This document shows, one piece after another, positions 19,505 to 29,474 of a stretch of 64,000 bases of DNA (the stretch's first letter is position 1; every line of letters starts with the position of its first letter). Below the pieces are notes generated by a model, which worked only from the letters and a program-made list of their open reading frames with translations, was not told the origin of the DNA and searched no databases. Origin of the DNA: Pimelobacter simplex. GTDB lineage: Bacteria > Actinomycetota > Actinomycetes > Propionibacteriales > Nocardioidaceae. The stretch lies in assembly GCA_016803235.1 (NCBI GenBank), contig JADCLI010000005.1:62001-126000 (forward strand). The letters run 5' to 3'. The position numbers were made by a program, and so were the translations under genes.

Positions 19505-19782
19505 CGACGGCGTCCCTTCCGGTCTTCCTTGACGTGGCCGCGGTAGGTGCGGGTCGGCGCGAACTCACCGAGCTTGTGGCCGACCATGGAGTCGGACACG
19601 AAGACCGGGACGTGCTTGCGACCGTCGTGGACCGCGATCGTGTGGCCGATCATCGAGGGGATGATCATGGACCGGCGCGACCAGGTCTTGATGACGTTGT
19701 GGGTGCCCTTCTCGTTCTCGGCGTCCACCTTCTTGAGCAGGTGGCCGTCGACGAAGGGGCCCTTCTTCAGGCTGCGAGGCAT
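19501..19782 (-). CDS. rpsS: 30S ribosomal protein S19
   Basis: This 93-residue protein starts [20 protein letters not shown] and contains [20 protein letters not shown], both diagnostic. S19 pairs with S13 in the head of the small subunit. There is a 12-nt gap to rplB with GAAGGAAC before the ATG. Confidence 0.98.
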   Translation of the reverse strand: MPRSLKKGPFVDGHLLKKVDAENEKGTHNVIKTWSRRSMIIPSMIGHTIAVHDGRKHVPVFVSDSMVGHKLGEFAPTRTYRGHVKEDRKGRRR

Positions 19783-19794
19783 CTCTCAGTTCCT

Positions 19795-20631
<837 letters not shown>

Positions 20632-20655
20632 GTCAGATTCCTCTACCTAGCCCGG

Positions 20656-20961
20656 TCAGGAGACCGGACCTCCGAAGATGTCGATGCGGTGACCGTCGGC
20701 CAGGCTCACGATGGCGCGCTTGGTGTCCTTGCGCTTGCCGAGGCCGTTGCGGGTGCGGCGGACCTTGCCCGGACGGTTGAGCGTGTTCACCGAGGTGACC
20801 TTGACGCCGAAGATCTTCTCCACGGCGATCTTGATCTCGGTCTTGTTGGCGTCCGGGTGCACCAGGAAGGTGTACTTGTTGGCGTCGAGGAGGCTGTAGC
20901 TCTTCTCCGACACCACGGGCGCGATCAGGACGTCGCGGTGGTCCTTGTGCAGGGTGCTCAT
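20656..20961 (-). CDS. rplW: 50S ribosomal protein L23
   Basis: This 101-residue protein carries the family motifs [19 protein letters not shown] and [20 protein letters not shown]23 docks trigger factor and SRP at the tunnel exit. Its ATG meets the rplD stop with a 1-nt overlap. Confidence 0.97.
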   Translation of the reverse strand: MSTLHKDHRDVLIAPVVSEKSYSLLDANKYTFLVHPDANKTEIKIAVEKIFGVKVTSVNTLNRPGKVRRTRNGLGKRKDTKRAIVSLADGHRIDIFGGPVS

Positions 20962-21572
20962 CAGTTGCTCTCCTCCTCGGCGTTGCCACCGACGAGGCGG
21001 TCGAACGCGGCCTTGCTGAACACCACGTCGTCGCTCACGAGGACGTCGCGGGTGTTGAGCTGGTCGACGGCCACGATGTGCACCTCGGGCGCGTTGCGCA
21101 GCGAGAGCCAGGTGAGGCTGTCGGTGCGCTCGAGCACGACGAGGAACTTGCGGCGCGTGGTCAGCTCGAACAGCGAGGCGAGTGCGGCCTTGGTCGACGG
21201 CTTGTCGCCCGACACGAGGCCCTCGACGACGTGGATCCGCTCGTTGCGGGCCCGGTCGGACAGGGCGCTGCGCAGGGCGGCGGCCTTCATCTTCTTGGGG
21301 GTCCGCTGGCTGTAGTCACGCGGCTGCGGGCCGTGGACGATGCCACCGCCGGCGAACTGCGGCGCCCGGGTCGAGCCCTGGCGGGCGCGGCCGGTGCCCT
21401 TCTGCTTGTAGGGCTTCTTGCCACCGCCGCGGACCTCGCCGCGACGCTTGGTGGCGTGGGTGCCCTGACGCGCAGCGGCCTGCTGGGCGACGACGACCTG
21501 GTGGATCAGCGGGATGTTGACCTCGACGTCGAAGATCTCGGCGGGGAAGTCGACGGAAACGGTCTTGGCCAT
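20961..21572 (-). CDS. rplD: 50S ribosomal protein L4
   Basis: This 203-residue protein has the conserved tunnel loop [20 protein letters not shown] near residue 50-70 and a C-terminal domain with [17 protein letters not shown]. In enteric bacteria L4 also represses the S10 operon through the leader; whether it does so here is unknown. It lies 5 nt after rplC. Confidence 0.97.
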   Translation of the reverse strand: MAKTVSVDFPAEIFDVEVNIPLIHQVVVAQQAAARQGTHATKRRGEVRGGGKKPYKQKGTGRARQGSTRAPQFAGGGIVHGPQPRDYSQRTPKKMKAAALRSALSDRARNERIHVVEGLVSGDKPSTKAALASLFELTTRRKFLVVLERTDSLTWLSLRNAPEVHIVAVDQLNTRDVLVSDDVVFSKAAFDRLVGGNAEEESN

Positions 21573-21577
21573 GGTGA

Positions 21578-22228
21578 TCAGCCCTTCTTCGCAGCCGTGC
21601 GGAGAACGACGAGGCCGCCCTTGGGGCCGGGGACGGCGCCCTTGATCAGGACGATGCCCTTCTCGACGTCAACGGCGTGGACGGTGACGTTCTGGGTGGT
21701 GACGGTGTCGGTACCCATGCGACCGGCCATGCGCAGACCCTTGAACACGCGACCGGGGGTGGCGCACGCGCCGATCGAGCCCGGCTTGCGGTGGTTGCGG
21801 TGGGCACCGTGGGAGGCGCTCACGCCGGCGAAGCCGTGACGCTTCATGACACCGGCGAAGCCCTTGCCCTTGCTGGTGCCGGTCACGTCGATGACCTGGC
21901 CGGCCTCGAACGTGTCGACGGGCAGCTCCTGGCCGACGGTGTACTCGCTGGCGTCGGCGGTGCGGATCTCGACCACGTGGCGACGCGGCGTCGTACCGGC
22001 CTTGGCGAAGTGACCCGCCTGCGGCTTGTTGACCTTGCGGCCCTCGATCTCGCCGAAGCCGATCTGGATGGCGTTGTAGCCGTCCGGCTCGGGCTGGCGG
22101 ACCTGGGTGACGACGTTGGTGCCGGCGGCGACCACGGTCACCGGGATGACCCGGTTGTTCTCGTCCCAGAGCTGGGTCATGCCGAGCTTGGTGCCCAGCA
22201 GGCCCTTCACGTTGCGCTCAATAGTCAT
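21578..22228 (-). CDS. rplC: 50S ribosomal protein L3
   Basis: This 216-residue protein starts [20 protein letters not shown] at the ATG at 22228, giving the family length. The motifs [17 protein letters not shown] and [20 protein letters not shown], reaching the peptidyl transferase centre, are intact. The upstream in-frame sequence overlaps rpsJ and is excluded. Confidence 0.97.
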   Translation of the reverse strand: MTIERNVKGLLGTKLGMTQLWDENNRVIPVTVVAAGTNVVTQVRQPEPDGYNAIQIGFGEIEGRKVNKPQAGHFAKAGTTPRRHVVEIRTADASEYTVGQELPVDTFEAGQVIDVTGTSKGKGFAGVMKRHGFAGVSASHGAHRNHRKPGSIGACATPGRVFKGLRMAGRMGTDTVTTQNVTVHAVDVEKGIVLIKGAVPGPKGGLVVLRTAAKKG

Positions 22229-22238
22229 GTCTCGAACC

Positions 22239-22547
22239 TCAGAGCTTGATCTCGATGTCGACACCGGCCGGCAGGTCGAGGCGCATGAGGCTGTCGACGG
22301 TCTTCGGCGTGGGGTCGATGATGTCGATGAGCCGCTTGTGGGTGCGCATCTCGAAGTGCTCGCGCGAGTCCTTGTACTTGTGCGGCGAGCGGATGACACA
22401 GAAGACGTTCTTCTCGGTCGGCAGCGGCACCGGGCCGGCGACCTTCGCACCCGTCCGGGTGACCGTGTCCACGATCTTGCGCGCCGAGGTGTCGATCACC
22501 TCGTGGTCATAGGCCTTGAGCCTGATGCGGATCTTCTGTCCCGCCAT
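22239..22547 (-). CDS. rpsJ: 30S ribosomal protein S10
   Basis: This 102-residue protein starts [20 protein letters not shown] and contains [20 protein letters not shown], both diagnostic. S10 also partners NusB in antitermination. It is the first gene of the S10 operon, with a 388-nt upstream region shared divergently with the next operon. Confidence 0.98.
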   Translation of the reverse strand: MAGQKIRIRLKAYDHEVIDTSARKIVDTVTRTGAKVAGPVPLPTEKNVFCVIRSPHKYKDSREHFEMRTHKRLIDIIDPTPKTVDSLMRLDLPAGVDIEIKL

Positions 22548-22935
22548 AGGTCTCTCTCGTCCTTACTCGTCGTACGACTCTGGGTCCTTCAGCTCCGACC
22601 CCCGCGGTCGGGCGTGTCGCACCTTGTTGAGGGCGCGCACGTCTTCCCTGGGGAAGTCGAGCTGTTGTTCTTGGCTGCCTCGGGCCTCCCGGGCGTGCGG
22701 TGCGAGCTGATGTCGACGACCGGCACACGCTCCGCGCGGCTCGGATCGGCAGGGCCGACCACTCCGCAGGGGAGACACGATTCAGTAGTCAAGATTGGCG
22801 CGCACCCCGACGTCCTGTCCGGGGCAACCGGAACATCTTGGCAGAGTTCGCGGGGCACTCCAAATTGTGGAGGCCGCTCCCTTCCGGTCGGCGTCTCCCC
22901 CGGTTGCTCGGGGGTCGGGTGCAAGGATGACCCGC
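22548..22935. promoter_or_regulatory. divergent intergenic region, S10 operon leader and promoter
   Basis: This 388-nt gap separates rpsJ (minus) from the GPDPase_memb-like gene (plus), so it must hold divergent promoters and the S10 leader. On the minus strand there is a TTGACT hexamer (22787-22792) about 240 nt upstream of rpsJ, but no good -10 element follows at normal spacing. I see no coding sequence that I can support and no obvious leader hairpin matching a known class. Confidence 0.4.
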
Positions 22936-24090
22936 ATGACCGACGGCCCCTCGCAGCAGTACCCGCCCCCGGGTGCGCCCGCGCCTGCCGAGCCGGTGCC
23001 GTCCGCCCCCGCCGCGCACTCCTACGCGCCCCCGGGAGCGTCTCCCGGAGCCGCTGCGGGCCACGGCCCCGGCCCGGTGCCGCCCGGCTGGGCGCCGTAC
23101 CCGGCCGGCGCGGGGGCACGCCCCGGTCTGCTCCTGGGCGCGGCCCACAAGCCCGGCGCGCTCCCCCTGCGCCCGCTCAACCTCGGCAACATCTACGACG
23201 GCGCCTTCCGGATCATCCGGTTCAACCCGAAGGCGACCGTCGGTGCCGCGGTGATGGTCACCGCGGTGGCCATGCTGGTCCCCGTCGTGGTGACGCTGGT
23301 GCTCACCTTCACCATCGGGATCGCGACCGACGCCTCCGGGGAGATCGACCCCGACGCCTCGGTGGCCGAGCTGGTCGCCGCCCTGGCGGCCTACGGCTCC
23401 CTGCTGCTGTCGCTCGTCGTCGCCCAGGTCGGCGTCGTCTTCGTCACCGGGATGGTCGCCCACGTGACGCGGGCCGCCGCGGTCGGCCGGCGCCTGGGGC
23501 TCGGCGAGGCGTGGGCGGCGACCCGCGGCAAGCGCTGGCGACTGCTGGGTCTGACGCTGGTGCTCAACCTGACCTTCCTGGTCCTGCTCGTGGCCTACGT
23601 GCTGCTGTGGGTGGTCGTCGTCGTGGTCAGCTCCAGCCCCTGGCCGGTGGTGATCTGGGGCGTGGTCAGCGTGCCGGCCTTCATCGCCCTGTGCTGCTGG
23701 CTGTGGATCCGCTACTACTACCTGCCGGTGCCGGCGCTGATGCTCGAGCCGGTCGGCGTCTTCGGCGCGATCGGCCGCGGCTGGCAGCTCAGCTCGCGCC
23801 AGTACTGGCGGACCTTCGGCATCGCGCTGCTCACCGTGCTCATCGCCCAGTTCGCCGGCGGGCTGCTGTCGTTCCCGGTCAGCCTGGCCGGCAACATCGT
23901 GGCCCTGGCCGTTCCCGAGCACGCCGTGCTCGCCCTGATCCTGACCCAGGCCGTCGCGCTGGTGGTCCAGAACGCCTTCGTCGCGCCCTTCCTCGCCGCC
24001 GTCACGTCGGTGCAGTACGTCGACCTCCGCATGCGCAAGGAGGCCTTCGACGTCGAGCTGATGCGGGAGGCGGGGATCGTCCCCGCATGA
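22936..24090 (+). CDS. membrane protein, GPDPase_memb-like
   Basis: This 384-residue protein has a Pro/Ala-rich cytoplasmic head (to about 75), LRPLNLGNIYDGAFRIIRFN near 85-105, then about six hydrophobic segments. The head plus NLGNIYDGAF layout resembles the glycerophosphodiester phosphodiesterase membrane domain group found with DUF4129 and MoxR genes. I chose the ATG at 22936 because AAGGA lies about 9 nt before it; the ATG at 22927 is too close. It starts an operon whose four following genes overlap or nearly touch. Enzymatic activity is not implied. Confidence 0.75.
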   Translation: MTDGPSQQYPPPGAPAPAEPVPSAPAAHSYAPPGASPGAAAGHGPGPVPPGWAPYPAGAGARPGLLLGAAHKPGALPLRPLNLGNIYDGAFRIIRFNPKATVGAAVMVTAVAMLVPVVVTLVLTFTIGIATDASGEIDPDASVAELVAALAAYGSLLLSLVVAQVGVVFVTGMVAHVTRAAAVGRRLGLGEAWAATRGKRWRLLGLTLVLNLTFLVLLVAYVLLWVVVVVVSSSPWPVVIWGVVSVPAFIALCCWLWIRYYYLPVPALMLEPVGVFGAIGRGWQLSSRQYWRTFGIALLTVLIAQFAGGLLSFPVSLAGNIVALAVPEHAVLALILTQAVALVVQNAFVAPFLAAVTSVQYVDLRMRKEAFDVELMREAGIVPA

Positions 24091-24719
24091 CCCCGGCGCT
24101 CGCCCTCGTCCGCTCCGACCCGCCGCTCGACCCGAGCGGCGACGAGGCGCGCCGTCAGCTGCGCCGTGAGCTGGTCCGGCCGGAGTACTACGAGGACGAC
24201 GTCATCGGTCGGCTGACCCGGTGGCTCGACCGGCTGATCTCCGGGACCGTCGACGCCGCCTCGGGCTCGTCCTGGCTGACCACGACAGCCGCGATCCTGG
24301 TCGTGCTGCTGATCGTGGCCGGCGTGCTCTTCCTGGCCAGCCGCGCCCGCCGGACGGCCACGGGGCGCCCGACCAACGCCCCCGCCCTGACCGACGAGGT
24401 GGTCAGCGCCGACCAGCTGCGCGCTCGGGCCGAGGCCGCGCTCGCGGCGGGAGACGCGGCCGCGGCACTGGTCGACGGCTACCGGGCCGCGGCCGTGCGG
24501 CAGGTCGAGCGGGGCCGGATCGAGGACCTCCCCCAGGCCACGGCCCACGAGCTGGCGGACGCGCTGGTCGCGGTCTTCCCGGAGCACCGCGGAGCGGTGC
24601 TGCGCGGCGCCGACCTCTTCGACGGCGTCCTGTACGGCGAGCGGCCGGCCACGACCGCGCAGGCGGCCGAGCTGCTGGCACTCGACGACACCCTCGCCGG
24701 ACGGGCGGTGCGCCGATGA
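24087..24719 (+). CDS. DUF4129 membrane protein
   Basis: This 210-residue protein has one membrane segment at about 65-85 (TTAAILVVLLIVAGVLFLAS) and a C-terminal cytoplasmic domain. That domain contains GDAAAALVDGYRAAAVRQVE and QATAHELADAL, typical of DUF4129. The start is in ATGA overlap with the gene before it. DUF4129 proteins accompany MoxR-DUF58 pairs, and their role is unknown. Confidence 0.85.
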   Translation: MTPALALVRSDPPLDPSGDEARRQLRRELVRPEYYEDDVIGRLTRWLDRLISGTVDAASGSSWLTTTAAILVVLLIVAGVLFLASRARRTATGRPTNAPALTDEVVSADQLRARAEAALAAGDAAAALVDGYRAAAVRQVERGRIEDLPQATAHELADALVAVFPEHRGAVLRGADLFDGVLYGERPATTAQAAELLALDDTLAGRAVRR

Positions 24720-25876
24720 CGGCGACCTCCACGGCCCCCACGCCGGTGACGGCCCGGAGGCGGGTGACGCGGGCACAGCTGGCCGTCGCGGTGGCCGTGC
24801 TGCTCGCGCTCGTGGTCGCGGTGTGGAGCACCCGCGGCTCGGAGAAGTACCCCGGCGCGGCGGACCCCCGCAACCCGGGTCCGGACGGCGCCCAGGCGAT
24901 CGCCAAGGTGCTCGCCGACCAGGGCGTGGACGTCACGATCGCCCGCTCGGCCGACGCGTTCGAGGAGGCGACCGTCGACGACCGCACCACCGTCGTGGTG
25001 AGCAGCACCGAACAGCTGGCGCCGAGCACGCTCCGGCGGATGCGCACCCACGCCTCCGCCGCCGCGCGGATCGTGCTGGTCGAGCCGGACTTCGCGATCC
25101 TGCAGGAGATCGACCCGTCGCTGGGGCTGCTCTCCGTGCCCGCCGGCAAGGACGAGGCGATCGCGGCCCGCTGTCCCGACGGGGTCGCGGGCGTCGGCCT
25201 CGACGGGCTCGACGTCGAGGTGGACCGCGCGACGTCGTACACCGGCGAGGGTTGCTTCCCTACCGGTGACCGCGCGCTCGTGCGCAGCGTCGACGGGCTG
25301 GTCCTGCTCGGCGCCGGCCAGGCCCTGACCAACGACCAGGTCACCCGCGCGGACAACGCCGCGGTGGGCCTGCGCCTGCTCGGACAGGACCCCCGGCTGG
25401 TCTGGTACGTCCCCGACGCGACCGACGCCGTGTCCGACGACGCCGTCACCATCGGCACGCTCCTGCCCGACTGGATCGGGCCCGCACTGTGGATCGTGGC
25501 CCTGGCCGGGGTCGCGCTGCTGCTGTGGCGGGTGCGCCGTCTCGGCCCGCTCGCGACCGAGCCGCTGCCGGTGGTGGTCTGCGCCGTGGAGACGGCTCGC
25601 AGCCGGGGGCGGATGTACCGCCGCAGCGGCGACCGCGAGCACGCGGCCCGGGCGCTGCGCCGAGCCGCCCGCACCGACGTCGCCCGGCGGCTGCGCCTCG
25701 ACCGCGCCGCCCCGCCCGCGGCGGTCACCGAGGCGGCGGCCCGGCACCTCGGCGTCCCCGTCGAGGCCGTGGCGGCCCTGCTCGACGACGACCGCACGAC
25801 CCCGGCGACCGACCACGACCTGGTCCGGTTCGCGCAGGACCTGGCCCGACTCAGGAGAGAGGTACGACGCTCATGA
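24716..25876 (+). CDS. DUF4350 membrane protein
   Basis: This 386-residue protein has an N-terminal membrane segment (about 20-40), an outer domain with PDGAQAIAKVLADQGVDVTI, and a second segment near 255-275 (WIGPALWIVALAGVALLLW). A cytoplasmic tail follows with TARSRGRMYRRSGDREHAAR. This is the DUF4350 layout, a glutamine-amidotransferase-like fold without a clear catalytic Cys. It overlaps the genes before and after as ATGA. Confidence 0.85.
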   Translation: MTATSTAPTPVTARRRVTRAQLAVAVAVLLALVVAVWSTRGSEKYPGAADPRNPGPDGAQAIAKVLADQGVDVTIARSADAFEEATVDDRTTVVVSSTEQLAPSTLRRMRTHASAAARIVLVEPDFAILQEIDPSLGLLSVPAGKDEAIAARCPDGVAGVGLDGLDVEVDRATSYTGEGCFPTGDRALVRSVDGLVLLGAGQALTNDQVTRADNAAVGLRLLGQDPRLVWYVPDATDAVSDDAVTIGTLLPDWIGPALWIVALAGVALLLWRVRRLGPLATEPLPVVVCAVETARSRGRMYRRSGDREHAARALRRAARTDVARRLRLDRAAPPAAVTEAAARHLGVPVEAVAALLDDDRTTPATDHDLVRFAQDLARLRREVRRS

Positions 25877-26844
25877 CCCAGACCATCCCCGAGGCCGGTG
25901 TGCGCGAGCGGCTGCTCGCCGTGCGCCAGGAGGTCGCCAAGGCCGTGGTCGGCCAGGACGCGGCCGTGTCCGGCCTGCTCGTCGCCCTGCTCTGCGGCGG
26001 TCACGTCCTCATGGAGGGCGTGCCCGGGACCGCGAAGACCCTGCTGGTGCGCACCTTGGCCCAGAGCCTGGACGTGCAGACCCGCCGGGTGCAGTTCACC
26101 CCTGACCTGATGCCGGGCGACATCACCGGCTCCCTGGTCATCGACTCCGCGGGCGGCGGCGAGCTCAGCTTCCGCGAGGGCCCGATCTTCACCAACCTGC
26201 TGCTGGCGGACGAGATCAACCGGACTCCCCCGAAGACGCAGTCCGCGCTGCTGGAGGCGATGGAGGAGGGCCAGGTGTCGGCCGACGGCGTGACCCGGCC
26301 GCTCCCGAAGCCCTTCCTGGTGGCCGCGACCCAGAACCCGGTCGAGTTCGAGGGCACCTACCCGCTCCCCGAGGCGCAGCTGGACCGGTTCCTGCTCAAG
26401 GTGGTGCTCCCGGTGCCGCCGCGGGAGGACGAGATCACCATCCTCACCCGGCACGCCGACGGCTTCGACCCGCGCGACGTGGCCGGCGCCGGGGTCCGCC
26501 CCGTGGCCGGCGCCGCCGACCTCGAGGCCGGCCAGGCAGCGGTGAAGAAGGTGCAGGTCGCGCCCGAGGTGGCGGCGTACATCGTCGACATCGCGCGGGC
26601 CACCCGCCAGTCCCCGTCGCTGTCGCTGGGCGTGAGCCCCCGTGGTGCGACCGCGTTGCTGCGGGCGGCGCGGGCCTGGGCCTGGCTCTCGGGCCGCGAC
26701 TTCGTGACGCCCGACGACGTGAAGGCGCTGGCCCAGGCGTCGCTGGCGCACCGTCTCGGCGTACGGGCCGAGGCCGAGCTCGAGGGCGTCGACGTCGCCC
26801 AGGTGCTGGCCTCGGCGATCGCGTCCGTCCCGGTCCCGCGCTGA
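25873..26844 (+). CDS. MoxR-family AAA+ ATPase
   Basis: This 323-residue ATPase has Walker A GVPGTAKT at 49-56, Walker B LLLADEIN at 109-116, the MoxR segment RTPPKTQSALLEAMEEGQV, and ATQNPVEFEGTYPLPEAQLD. MoxR ATPases act as chaperones in assembly or activation of protein complexes, often with VWA or DUF58 partners. The DUF58 gene follows after 22 nt. The start is in ATGA overlap, with GGAGAGAGG upstream. Confidence 0.95.
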   Translation: MTQTIPEAGVRERLLAVRQEVAKAVVGQDAAVSGLLVALLCGGHVLMEGVPGTAKTLLVRTLAQSLDVQTRRVQFTPDLMPGDITGSLVIDSAGGGELSFREGPIFTNLLLADEINRTPPKTQSALLEAMEEGQVSADGVTRPLPKPFLVAATQNPVEFEGTYPLPEAQLDRFLLKVVLPVPPREDEITILTRHADGFDPRDVAGAGVRPVAGAADLEAGQAAVKKVQVAPEVAAYIVDIARATRQSPSLSLGVSPRGATALLRAARAWAWLSGRDFVTPDDVKALAQASLAHRLGVRAEAELEGVDVAQVLASAIASVPVPR

Positions 26845-26866
26845 TCCCCCGGTCTCGACCGACGTC

Positions 26867-28213
26867 ATGGCGATCTCCGGCCGGGTCCCGCTGCTGCTCC
26901 TCCTGGGGCTGGTGGCGGTCGTGCTGCGCCCGCAGGCCGGGACGGTGTGGCTCTGGCTGCTGGGCGTGCTGCTGCTGGTCGGGCTGGACCGGCTGCTCAC
27001 CCCCTCACCCGCGCTCGCCGTGCTCACCCGGCGTCCGCCGGGGTCGGTCCGGCTCGGCGACCCGGCGTCGTCCGACCTGGTCGTCGCCGCGACCGGCCGC
27101 CGACTGCACCTCCACGTCCGCGATGCCTGGCAGCCCTCCGCCGGCGCGCGGGACAACCGCTACCGGCTGCGGCTGGCCCCCGGGGACCAGCGCCGGCTGA
27201 CCACGTCCCTGCTCCCCCGCCGGCGCGGCGACCTGCGCGCCACCGGCGTCACCGTCCGGTCCTGGGGGCCGCTCGGCCTGGTCGCGCGGCAGCGGACCTA
27301 CGACGTCCCCGGCGCGGTCCGGGCGCTGCCGCCCTTCGAGTCGCGCAAGCACCTGCCCTCCCGGCTGGCGCGGCTGCGTGAGCTCGACGGGCGGGCCGCC
27401 GTACGCGTGCGGGGACAGGGCACCGAGTTCGACTCGCTGCGCGAGTACGTCCGCGGCGACGACGTGCGCTCCATCGACTGGCGTGCGTCGGCCCGCAACA
27501 CCCACGTCGTGGTCCGCACCTGGCAGCCCGAGCGCGACCGCAGGGTCGTGCTGGTCCTCGACACCTCCCGTACGTCGGCCGGCCGGGTCGCCCGCGCGCC
27601 CGGCGAGGACGAGGTCGACGGCATGCCGCGACTCGACGCCGCCATGGACTCCGCCCTGCTGCTTGCCGCCCTGGCGTCGCGAGCCGGCGACCGGGTCGAC
27701 TTCGTCGCCGGCGACCGTCGGGTCCGCGCCCGCCAGCGGCTGCACGGTGCCCGCGACGTCGCGATGCGGCTGCAGGAGCAGATGGCCGACCTCGACCCGG
27801 TCCTGGTCGAGGCCGACTGGGACCTGCTCGCCGGCGCGGTCCAGGGCTTCGGCCGCCAGCGCGCCCTCGTCGTGCTGCTCACCGCACTCGAGCCGTCGGC
27901 CGTCGCCGACGGCCTGCTGCCGGTGCTGCCGGTCCTCACCCGCCACCACCGCGTGGTGATCGCGTCGGTGCGCGACCCCGAGCTGACCCGGATGGCGGCG
28001 CTCGCCGACGAGGAGGTCGCTGCCGGCTCCGCCCCTCCCACCGCCGACGACGTGTACGCCGCCGCGGCCGCCGCCCACGAGCTGGACCGCCGCGAGCGGA
28101 CCCGCGCGATGCTGGTGCGGCTCGGCGTCGACGTGGTCGACGCCGACGCGGGCGAGCTGCCGCCGGCGCTGGCCGACCACTACCTCGCGCTCAAGGCGCA
28201 GGGCTTGCTCTGA
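26867..28213 (+). CDS. DUF58 domain protein
   Basis: This 448-residue protein has two close hydrophobic helices at the N-terminus (about 8-50), a beta-rich middle, and the DUF58 core GTEFDSLREYVRGDDVRSID near residue 185-205 followed by WRASARNTHVVVRTW. The C-terminal part is VWA-like (RRVVLVLDTSRTS). Such proteins pair with MoxR ATPases. It ends the coupled operon; a structured spacer follows. Confidence 0.9.
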   Translation: MAISGRVPLLLLLGLVAVVLRPQAGTVWLWLLGVLLLVGLDRLLTPSPALAVLTRRPPGSVRLGDPASSDLVVAATGRRLHLHVRDAWQPSAGARDNRYRLRLAPGDQRRLTTSLLPRRRGDLRATGVTVRSWGPLGLVARQRTYDVPGAVRALPPFESRKHLPSRLARLRELDGRAAVRVRGQGTEFDSLREYVRGDDVRSIDWRASARNTHVVVRTWQPERDRRVVLVLDTSRTSAGRVARAPGEDEVDGMPRLDAAMDSALLLAALASRAGDRVDFVAGDRRVRARQRLHGARDVAMRLQEQMADLDPVLVEADWDLLAGAVQGFGRQRALVVLLTALEPSAVADGLLPVLPVLTRHHRVVIASVRDPELTRMAALADEEVAAGSAPPTADDVYAAAAAAHELDRRERTRAMLVRLGVDVVDADAGELPPALADHYLALKAQGLL

Positions 28214-28308
28214 GGCCGCTCGCGTCCGAACCTGCGAGGACGCGGCGAGCGGCCGAAGGTCGAGGAGTGCCGGCGAGCTCGCGCCGCGAAGCAAGCGAGA
28301 TCGTGGCA

Positions 28309-28397
28309 CGTCACGAGACCGTGAGGTGATGCCGGAACTGTGCGAGGGCGGTTCCGGCAGCACAGACGGGGATCTCGTGACGGTTGCTGCGCAACCG
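28309..28397. repeat. nested inverted repeats between the DUF58 and DUF4349 genes
   Basis: Three perfect inverted repeats lie in 89 bp. CGTCACGAGA (28309-28318) pairs with TCTCGTGACG (28373-28382), 10 bp. Inside it TGCCGGAAC (28330-28338) pairs with GTTCCGGCA (28351-28359), 9 bp. Next to it CGGTTGC (28381-28387) pairs with GCAACCG (28391-28397) over a 3-nt loop. It could terminate the operon or regulate the lipoprotein gene. Confidence 0.6.
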
Positions 28398-28445
28398 CCT
28401 CGACCACCGGAGGAACCACGGGACCGTGCCCGGCGTCCGAGTGCC

Positions 28446-29354
28446 ATGGACACCACGCCGCGCCGCACCGCCCTCCTCCTCGCCGCTCTCGTCACCGCCC
28501 TGGCCGTGACGGGCTGCAGCGGCTCCGGCGACTCCGGTCGCTCCGAGTCCGGCGGCGAGAGCGAGGCGAGGGCCGGGCTCGCCGACGCCGCGAGCGAGCC
28601 GGCCGACGGCCTCGCCGCACCGGTCGCCGACGACGCGGCCGGTGACGCGGGCAAGGTGGCGACGGCCCAGCAGCCGGCGGTCATCGCGACCGGGACGGTC
28701 TCGCTCGAGGCCAAGGACGTCGCCAGGGCCCGACTGGCGGTGCGCAAGGTGGTCGACGCCCACCAGGGCCGGCTCGGCGAGCAGGAGACCACGACGGGCG
28801 ACGAGGGCGAGCTGAGCACGGTCCGGATGGTGCTGCGGGTACCGAGCGACCACTTCGACGCCGTGGTCGCGGAGGTCGAGAGGGTCGCGACGCCGACCGG
28901 GACGACCACGAGCAGCGAGGACGTCAGCGCCGAGGTGGTCGACGTGGCGGCCCGGATCCGGGCGCAGCGCAAGAGCGTCAGCCGGATCGAGACCCTCCTC
29001 GCCCGCGCGGAGACCATCGAGCAGATCGTCGCGATCGAGTCCCAGCTCGCCTCCCGGCAGGCCGACCTCGACGCGCTCGAGTCCCGGCAGCAGTGGCTCG
29101 CCGACCAGACCGGCATGTCGACGCTGAGCGTCTACATCGAGCAGCCGAGCGGCCGCGACGACCACCAGGACGACGAGGCCGACGACTTCCTGAGCGGGCT
29201 CGCGAACGGCTGGGACGCGTTCGTCGACGGCGCTCGCGCGGTCCTGGTGGTGGTCGGATTCCTGGTGCCGTGGCTGGTCCTGCTCGCCCTGCTGGCGGTG
29301 CCGCTCCGCCTGGTCCTGCGGCGGCGGACGCGGGGTCCGGCCCGTACTGCGTGA
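28446..29354 (+). CDS. DUF4349 lipoprotein
   Basis: This 302-residue protein has a signal peptide with lipobox AVTGC near residue 23-27, a Gly/Ser/Glu linker, and the DUF4349 domain: ATGTVSLEAKDVARARLAVR near 80, VVDVAARIRAQRKSVSRIET near 165. A coiled coil at about 165-215 and one C-terminal membrane segment (about 265-290) follow. DUF4349 proteins are tethered at both ends and have no known activity. I see no Shine-Dalgarno site near the ATG. Confidence 0.88.
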   Translation: MDTTPRRTALLLAALVTALAVTGCSGSGDSGRSESGGESEARAGLADAASEPADGLAAPVADDAAGDAGKVATAQQPAVIATGTVSLEAKDVARARLAVRKVVDAHQGRLGEQETTTGDEGELSTVRMVLRVPSDHFDAVVAEVERVATPTGTTTSSEDVSAEVVDVAARIRAQRKSVSRIETLLARAETIEQIVAIESQLASRQADLDALESRQQWLADQTGMSTLSVYIEQPSGRDDHQDDEADDFLSGLANGWDAFVDGARAVLVVVGFLVPWLVLLALLAVPLRLVLRRRTRGPARTA

Positions 29355-29474
29355 GCCGGGTCCGGAGGCCCCGCGTCCCTCGTGTTACTGTTTGTCTACA
29401 GACTTACTTGACTTAGCCGCACGGGCAAGGCTCTCGCCCCACGGCGTCACCGATGGACGTGAAAGGCCGCAGCC

